A DNA stretch of 64,000 nt, from NCBI GenBank assembly GCA_016718345.1, contig JADKDN010000010.1, positions 10,705 to 74,704 on the forward strand. The letters run 5' to 3'. Below, one piece after another: positions 59,569 to 64,000 of the stretch (the stretch's first letter is position 1; every line of letters starts with the position of its first letter). The notes under the pieces are model-generated. The model did not search any database. It saw only the letters and a list, made by a program, of their open reading frames with translations, and was not told the DNA's origin. This stretch comes from Flavobacterium sp. (GTDB lineage Bacteria > Bacteroidota > Bacteroidia > Flavobacteriales > Flavobacteriaceae). The translations under genes and the position numbers were made by a program.

Positions 59569-61083
59569 ATGCTCGTAAAAATTTTTGGAAGCGCCGTTTT
59601 TGGAGTCGAAGCCACAACCATCACAGTAGAAGTAAACATTGATAAAGGAATAGGATACCATTTGGTAGGTTTACCCGACAACGCTATAAAAGAAAGCAGT
59701 TACCGAATTGCAGCTGCACTCAAAAATAATGGGTTTGCAATGCCGGGTAAAAAAATCACTATAAATATGGCTCCAGCCGATTTGCGTAAAGAAGGTTCAG
59801 CCTATGATTTAACCTTGGCTATCGGAATTCTGGTAGCATCGTCACAAATTAAAGCAGATGAGGTCGATAAGTACATTATTATGGGGGAATTGTCATTAGA
59901 CGGAAGTCTACAACCCATTAAAGGGGCTTTACCTATTGCTATCAAAGCTAGAGAAGAAGGGTTCAAAGGATTTTTTCTGCCAAAGCAAAATGTAAAAGAA
60001 GCTGCAATAGTGAGTGATTTGGACGTTTATGGAGTGGAAAATCTACAAGAAGTAATTGACTTTTTTGAAGGAAAAGGCAACTTAGAGCCAACAACTATAG
60101 ATACTCGAGCAGAGTTTTATAAAACTTTAGATTTTCCAGAGCATGACTTTAGCGATGTCAAAGGGCAAGAAAGTATTAAACGCTGTATGGAAATTGCGGC
60201 TGCTGGTGGTCATAATATTATTTTAATTGGTCCGCCAGGCGCAGGAAAAACAATGTTAGCCAAACGTTTGCCAAGTATTTTACCTCCAATGACTTTACGA
60301 GAAGCATTAGAAACGACAAAAATTCATAGTGTTGCTGGTAAATTAAAAGAAGTAGGATTGATGAATCAAAGACCTTTTAGAAGTCCGCATCATACCATTT
60401 CAAATGTTGCTTTGGTTGGTGGAGGAAGTTACCCACAGCCCGGTGAAATTTCAATGGCGCACAATGGGGTCTTGTTTTTAGATGAATTGCCAGAGTTTAA
60501 AAGAGACGTTCTCGAAGTTATGCGCCAACCTTTAGAAGACAGAGAGGTAACCATTTCCAGAGCTAAGTTTACCGTTACTTATCCTTCTTCATTTATGTTG
60601 GTGGCGAGTATGAATCCTAGTCCAAGTGGTTTTTTTAATGATCCAGATTCACCTCAAACTTCTTCTCCACATGAAATGCAGCGCTATTTAAACAAAATTT
60701 CAGGGCCGTTATTAGACCGAATTGATATTCATATTGAGGTGACTCCTGTACCTTTCGAAAAATTATCCGATGATAGAAAAGCAGAAAGTAGTGTTGCCAT
60801 TCGTGAACGAGTAACAAAGGCAAGAGAAATCCAATCCCGTAGATTTGAAACACACGAATCAATTAACTATAATGCACAAATGAGTACGAAGCTCATCAGA
60901 GAATTTTGCAAATTAGATGAAACTTCCCTGCAATTACTCAAAACAGCAATGGATAGACTAAATTTATCAGCTCGTGCTTACGATCGAATTCTCAAAGTTT
61001 CTCGAACCATAGCCGATTTAGATAATTCGAATGAAATAACCTCATCGCATATTGCGGAAGCTATTCAGTATCAGAAGTCTTGA
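59569..61083 (+). CDS. YifB-family Mg-chelatase-like ATPase (ComM-like)
   Basis: 504 residues. The N-terminal domain resembles the Lon-type S5 fold (VEVNIDKGIGYHLVGLPDNAIKESSYRI), then the AAA+ ATPase with Walker A GPPGAGKTMLAK, Walker B HNGVLFLDELPEF and the C-terminal Mg-chelatase domain (SARAYDRILKVSRTIADL). ComM relatives help branch migration during natural transformation. The start ATG at 59569 fits the family start (MLVKIFGSAVFGVEA). No frame break. Confidence 0.9.
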   Translation: MLVKIFGSAVFGVEATTITVEVNIDKGIGYHLVGLPDNAIKESSYRIAAALKNNGFAMPGKKITINMAPADLRKEGSAYDLTLAIGILVASSQIKADEVDKYIIMGELSLDGSLQPIKGALPIAIKAREEGFKGFFLPKQNVKEAAIVSDLDVYGVENLQEVIDFFEGKGNLEPTTIDTRAEFYKTLDFPEHDFSDVKGQESIKRCMEIAAAGGHNIILIGPPGAGKTMLAKRLPSILPPMTLREALETTKIHSVAGKLKEVGLMNQRPFRSPHHTISNVALVGGGSYPQPGEISMAHNGVLFLDELPEFKRDVLEVMRQPLEDREVTISRAKFTVTYPSSFMLVASMNPSPSGFFNDPDSPQTSSPHEMQRYLNKISGPLLDRIDIHIEVTPVPFEKLSDDRKAESSVAIRERVTKAREIQSRRFETHESINYNAQMSTKLIREFCKLDETSLQLLKTAMDRLNLSARAYDRILKVSRTIADLDNSNEITSSHIAEAIQYQKS

Positions 61084-61144
61084 TAGAGACGGTTGGTTGG
61101 GATAGATAAAAGAATAAGTATTTTATGGTATTAAATTTTAAATT

Positions 61145-61903
61145 ATGAAAATAGTCATATCACCAGCAAAGTCGCTTGATTTTGAATCGGTTTTGCCAAC
61201 ATCAGAATATTCATCTTCTCGTTTTTTAAAAGAGAGTAAGATTATTAATAAAGTTATTAAACAAAAATCACCGAAGGAATTGTCTGAATTGATGTCAATT
61301 TCGGATAAATTGGGTGAATTGAATTGGCAGCGTAATAAAAGTTGGAAAACGCCTTTCACACCTGATAATGCTAGACCAGCACTGTATGCTTTTGCAGGTG
61401 ATGTCTACATAGGATTGGATGCAAATACTATTCCTGTTGAAAAAATAGCCATTCTTCAGGAGCGACTTCGTATTTTATCGGGCTTGTACGGAATTCTTAA
61501 ACCTTTGGATTTAATACAACCTTATCGACTAGAAATGGGAACTAAAATTGCGATTGACGAAAGTAAAAATTTGTACGATTTTTGGAAGCAAAAACTAACA
61601 GATTCCTTAAATAAAGAACTCAAAAAAGGGGAATTGTTTATCAATTTAGCTAGCAATGAATACTTCTCAGTACTAGACACAAAAGCGCTAAAAGTTCCCG
61701 TAATTACGCCTGAGTTTATGGATTATAAAGAGGGTAAACTCAAAATGATAAGTTTTTTTGCAAAGAAAGCAAGAGGATTAATGGTTCGCTACATCATCGA
61801 TACAAATGCTGAATCCATTGAGGACTTGAAAGGGTTTCATTATGAGGGGTATGGATTTGATGCCAATTTATCTAAAGGGAATAAATTGGTCTTTACGAGA
61901 TAA
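61145..61903 (+). CDS. yaaA: YaaA family peroxide-stress protein (DUF328)
   Basis: 252 residues, cytoplasmic. Starts with MKIVISPAKSLDF and carries YGILKPLDLIQPYRLEMGT, INLASNEYFS and KKARGLMVRYII, the marks of the YaaA/DUF328 family. In E. coli YaaA lowers free iron during peroxide stress. It is 61 bases after yifB and has its own weak spacer. Confidence 0.9.
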   Translation: MKIVISPAKSLDFESVLPTSEYSSSRFLKESKIINKVIKQKSPKELSELMSISDKLGELNWQRNKSWKTPFTPDNARPALYAFAGDVYIGLDANTIPVEKIAILQERLRILSGLYGILKPLDLIQPYRLEMGTKIAIDESKNLYDFWKQKLTDSLNKELKKGELFINLASNEYFSVLDTKALKVPVITPEFMDYKEGKLKMISFFAKKARGLMVRYIIDTNAESIEDLKGFHYEGYGFDANLSKGNKLVFTR

Positions 61904-61919
61904 TATTCGGTTAATTTTT

Positions 61920-62261
61920 TTACTCAAATTCTTCGTAAAGCCGTAACGTTTCTTTGGTAATTTTCTTTTGATTGAGCGATAAATATCTTAGGGCTTCTAT
62001 TCCATTTTTTGCACAACGGTTAATTTGACGTAATTCAATTGTAAAATGGTCTAATGCAGCGGCCTCGGTAGTTGTTAATTTGTCTTTTAATTGTGAAACA
62101 AATTCTAAAAATTCAGGAAGAACCTGGCTGTGTTCATCGTATTCTGATTTCAAATCCTCATAGGACTCGATAATTTCTTTGTTCAAATCATTAGAAAAGT
62201 ACTCACTTTTGTTTTTAAATTCCTGAACCATTCTCTTGGTATTATTTCTAAAAAATCCCAT
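61920..62261 (-). CDS. Small helical protein, function unknown
   Basis: 113 residues, charged, without signal or membrane segment. It is nearly all helix, with heptad-like hydrophobic spacing (NKEIIESYEDLKSEYDEHSQVLPEFLEFVSQLKDKLT), so a coiled coil is likely. Cys and His are few (one Cys in QINRCAKNGIEALRYLS). No family is recognised. It is convergent with yaaA and lies 109 bases from the exporter gene end. Confidence 0.55.
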   Translation of the reverse strand: MGFFRNNTKRMVQEFKNKSEYFSNDLNKEIIESYEDLKSEYDEHSQVLPEFLEFVSQLKDKLTTTEAAALDHFTIELRQINRCAKNGIEALRYLSLNQKKITKETLRLYEEFE

Positions 62262-62369
62262 AACGATTAAAATTTAAAATGATATAACTAATTTACATTC
62301 AATCAAATATAAATAAACATTTTAAAAATAAATCGAAATTGTTGATAAGTAGAATAAGTTTTTTAGCAT

Positions 62370-63955
62370 TTAATGCATCGCATCAGCAGGATTTATTTTA
62401 GATTTTCCTTTTCGGATAAAGAATATGATAGGTATACAGAACAAGAATAAAATTCCTAGATAAAGGAAGATATCCATATACGACAGAATAGTACTTTGTC
62501 TAGTAACCGAATAATCTAAAATTTGGTAGGCTTTGCCTAAAGCTTCATTAGAGCTAAATCCTTTGGACATAAATCCACGTTGCAACTGAGCCACTCGTTG
62601 TTGTACTTCAATTTTTGAAGGATCTAAATGAGCAATTAAATTAATTCGATGTTCTTGAGTAAATCGAGTGATAAATGTTGTGATAATCGCAATTCCAAAA
62701 GACCCTCCTAATTGTCTCATCATACCTGTAAAAGCTGCACCTTCTCCAATATGTTTTCCTTTTAGAGTTGATAAAGAAAGGGTGGTAATGGGTACAAAAA
62801 GCAATCCTAAACCAATTCCTCTCAAGATTAACGCCCAATACATATTGTCTACGCTCGTGTCTGGAGTCATCACTTTAAACATCCAAAAGTGAAAAAGAAA
62901 AAAATCAAGAATCCAACGCCAACCATATACCCTTGTGGTACTCCTTTTTGAATTAAATTTCCAACTATTGGCATCATAAAAGCGGTAGTTATAGAACCCG
63001 GAATTAATAATAAACCTGCATCTGTAGCAGTCCATCCCAGAATCGATTGGGTGTATATAGGAATAATAAGTGTTGAACCATAGAGTCCAAATCCCAGAAT
63101 AAAACACATAACAATTCCAATACGTAGATTACCGTCTTTAAGAACGCTTAAGTTTACAATAGGATGCTTGTAGGTAAGTTCACGCCAAACAAAAAGCAAT
63201 AATCCAACAACAGATACAATACTTAAAAATAGAATCAAATCGTCGTTAAACCAATCTTCTTGCTGACCATGTTCTAAAACAAATTGAAGCGAACCCACAA
63301 ACGAAGCTAGAAATACAATACCCCACCAATCGACCTGATTGGCTTTTAGTTTTTCACCGTATTTTGGACTTTTTACAAAGGTCAACGTTAGTAAAGTGGC
63401 GATAATTCCAATTGGGATATTGATATAAAAAATATAGGGCCACGAAAAGTGATCTACTAAATACCCTCCCAAAGGTGGTCCAAGGGTAGGACCAACAATA
63501 ACTCCCATTCCATAAATAGCTTGCGCCATTCCACGTTTTGCTACAGGATAACTTTCGGTAATAATGGTTTGAGCAGTAACGAGTAAAGCACCTCCGCCTA
63601 GTCCTTGAATAAATCTAAAAACGACCAATTCCCAGATATTGGTAGCATTTCCACAAAGAAAAGAAGCCGTAGTAAAGATAATAATGGATACAGCAAAATA
63701 ATTGCGTCGACCAAATTGTTGTGAAAGCCAACTTGTCATTGGAATCACAATTACGTTGGCAATAGCATAAGCAGTAATTACCCAAGCCACATCGTTGAGT
63801 GTAGCTCCGAGACTTCCTCTCATATTAGTTAAGGCCACGTTTACAATGGTAGTATCTACAATTTCTAGCAAGGCACAAAGTACTGCAGTTATTGTGATAA
63901 TAATACGTCTAAACCCGTATTCTACCAAGTCATCTTCTCCTACTACTTTTGTCAT
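62370..63955 (-). CDS. DHA2 MFS drug exporter, EmrB/QacA type, frame broken once
   Basis: The repaired protein has 528 residues with fourteen membrane helices. The motif RFIQGLGGGALLVTAQTIITESYPVAKRG (MFS motif near the second loop) and VVDTTIVNVALTNMRGSLGATLNDVAW in TM1 match EmrB-like members. One base is missing in the A run 62885-62888 (FFFTFWMFKVMTPD restored). It follows an adaptor gene of which only the end is seen, forming an EmrAB-type pair for export of hydrophobic drugs. Confidence 0.87.
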
Positions 63956-63967
63956 ATTTCAGATGAA

Positions 63968-64000
63968 TTAGTTGATATGAATATCCACATCGGCATTCAT
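63968..64000 (-). CDS. C-terminal end of an EmrA/HlyD-type adaptor (partial)
   Basis: The last eleven codons read MNADVDIHIN and a stop. The MNADV ending is common among EmrA-like adaptors, and the place directly before the EmrB-type gene, 12 bases apart, supports it. The remainder lies outside the window. Confidence 0.5.
   Translation of the reverse strand: MNADVDIHIN

Overview
The window is from an AT-rich Bacteroidota chromosome, most likely a Flavobacterium or close relative. This rests on a T9SS sorting tail on the leucine-rich-repeat protein, TAnnTTTG-type promoter boxes, CzcA proteins fused to TolC, and the gene order tpx-dgkA-ftsK-lolA-lptF-ribBA. No database search was possible; all names come from reading motifs.

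Region 1 (1 to about 23 kb) is a metal-resistance island read right to left. A tyrosine integrase (21532-22775) lies just beyond the 3' end of a tRNA-Ser(UGA) gene (23046-23133), the usual layout of an element integrated into a tRNA. Behind it come a small Cys/His secreted protein, a damaged CzcA-TolC fusion, a CzcB adaptor, metallochaperone-like (HMA) proteins, a DUF3703 protein, a P1B-type ATPase, a Cys-rich protein, an HMA-DUF3347 protein, a Met-rich beta-propeller lipoprotein, a TlpA-like thioredoxin, an HMA protein, an outer-membrane barrel, a methyltransferase, a second DUF3347 lipoprotein, a haem-binding protein and a Cus-type set (CusA, TolC, two adaptors). The far end of the island is outside the window.

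Region 2 (23.3-30 kb) is ordinary core genome, free of frame breaks: ribBA, LptF/G permease, lolA, ftsK, diacylglycerol kinase and thiol peroxidase. Region 3 (30.2-42.6 kb) reads left to right and holds an intact-looking CzcA-TolC fusion with its adaptor, then a TolC-adaptor-RND operon with a PII-like protein and a DUF2892 protein. The three main junctions of that operon carry period-7 repeats. Region 4 (42.6-64 kb) is mixed chromosome: DUF6952-thioredoxin-peroxiredoxin, katG, an amino acid permease, a T9SS LRR protein, lipoamide dehydrogenase, DUF4349, DoxX, pabB-tilS-dsbD, amt, a PH-domain protein, yifB, yaaA, a small helical protein and an EmrB-type drug exporter.

About 35 single-base insertions or deletions break otherwise well conserved genes, including housekeeping genes. 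Nearly all lie in homopolymers, most are deletions, and repairing them restores family-like proteins. I therefore treat most as sequencing or assembly errors and give each gene with its repaired extent. The exception is the island CzcA-TolC gene, which also lacks about 64 codons in its pump part and about 27 in its channel part.

The most interesting signals are the two CzcA-TolC fusions, which keep a signal-peptide-like segment at the join and look like polyproteins; the heptad repeats in the RND operon; the PII-like protein in that operon; and the set of DUF3347, heavy-metal-binding and Met-rich proteins in the island.
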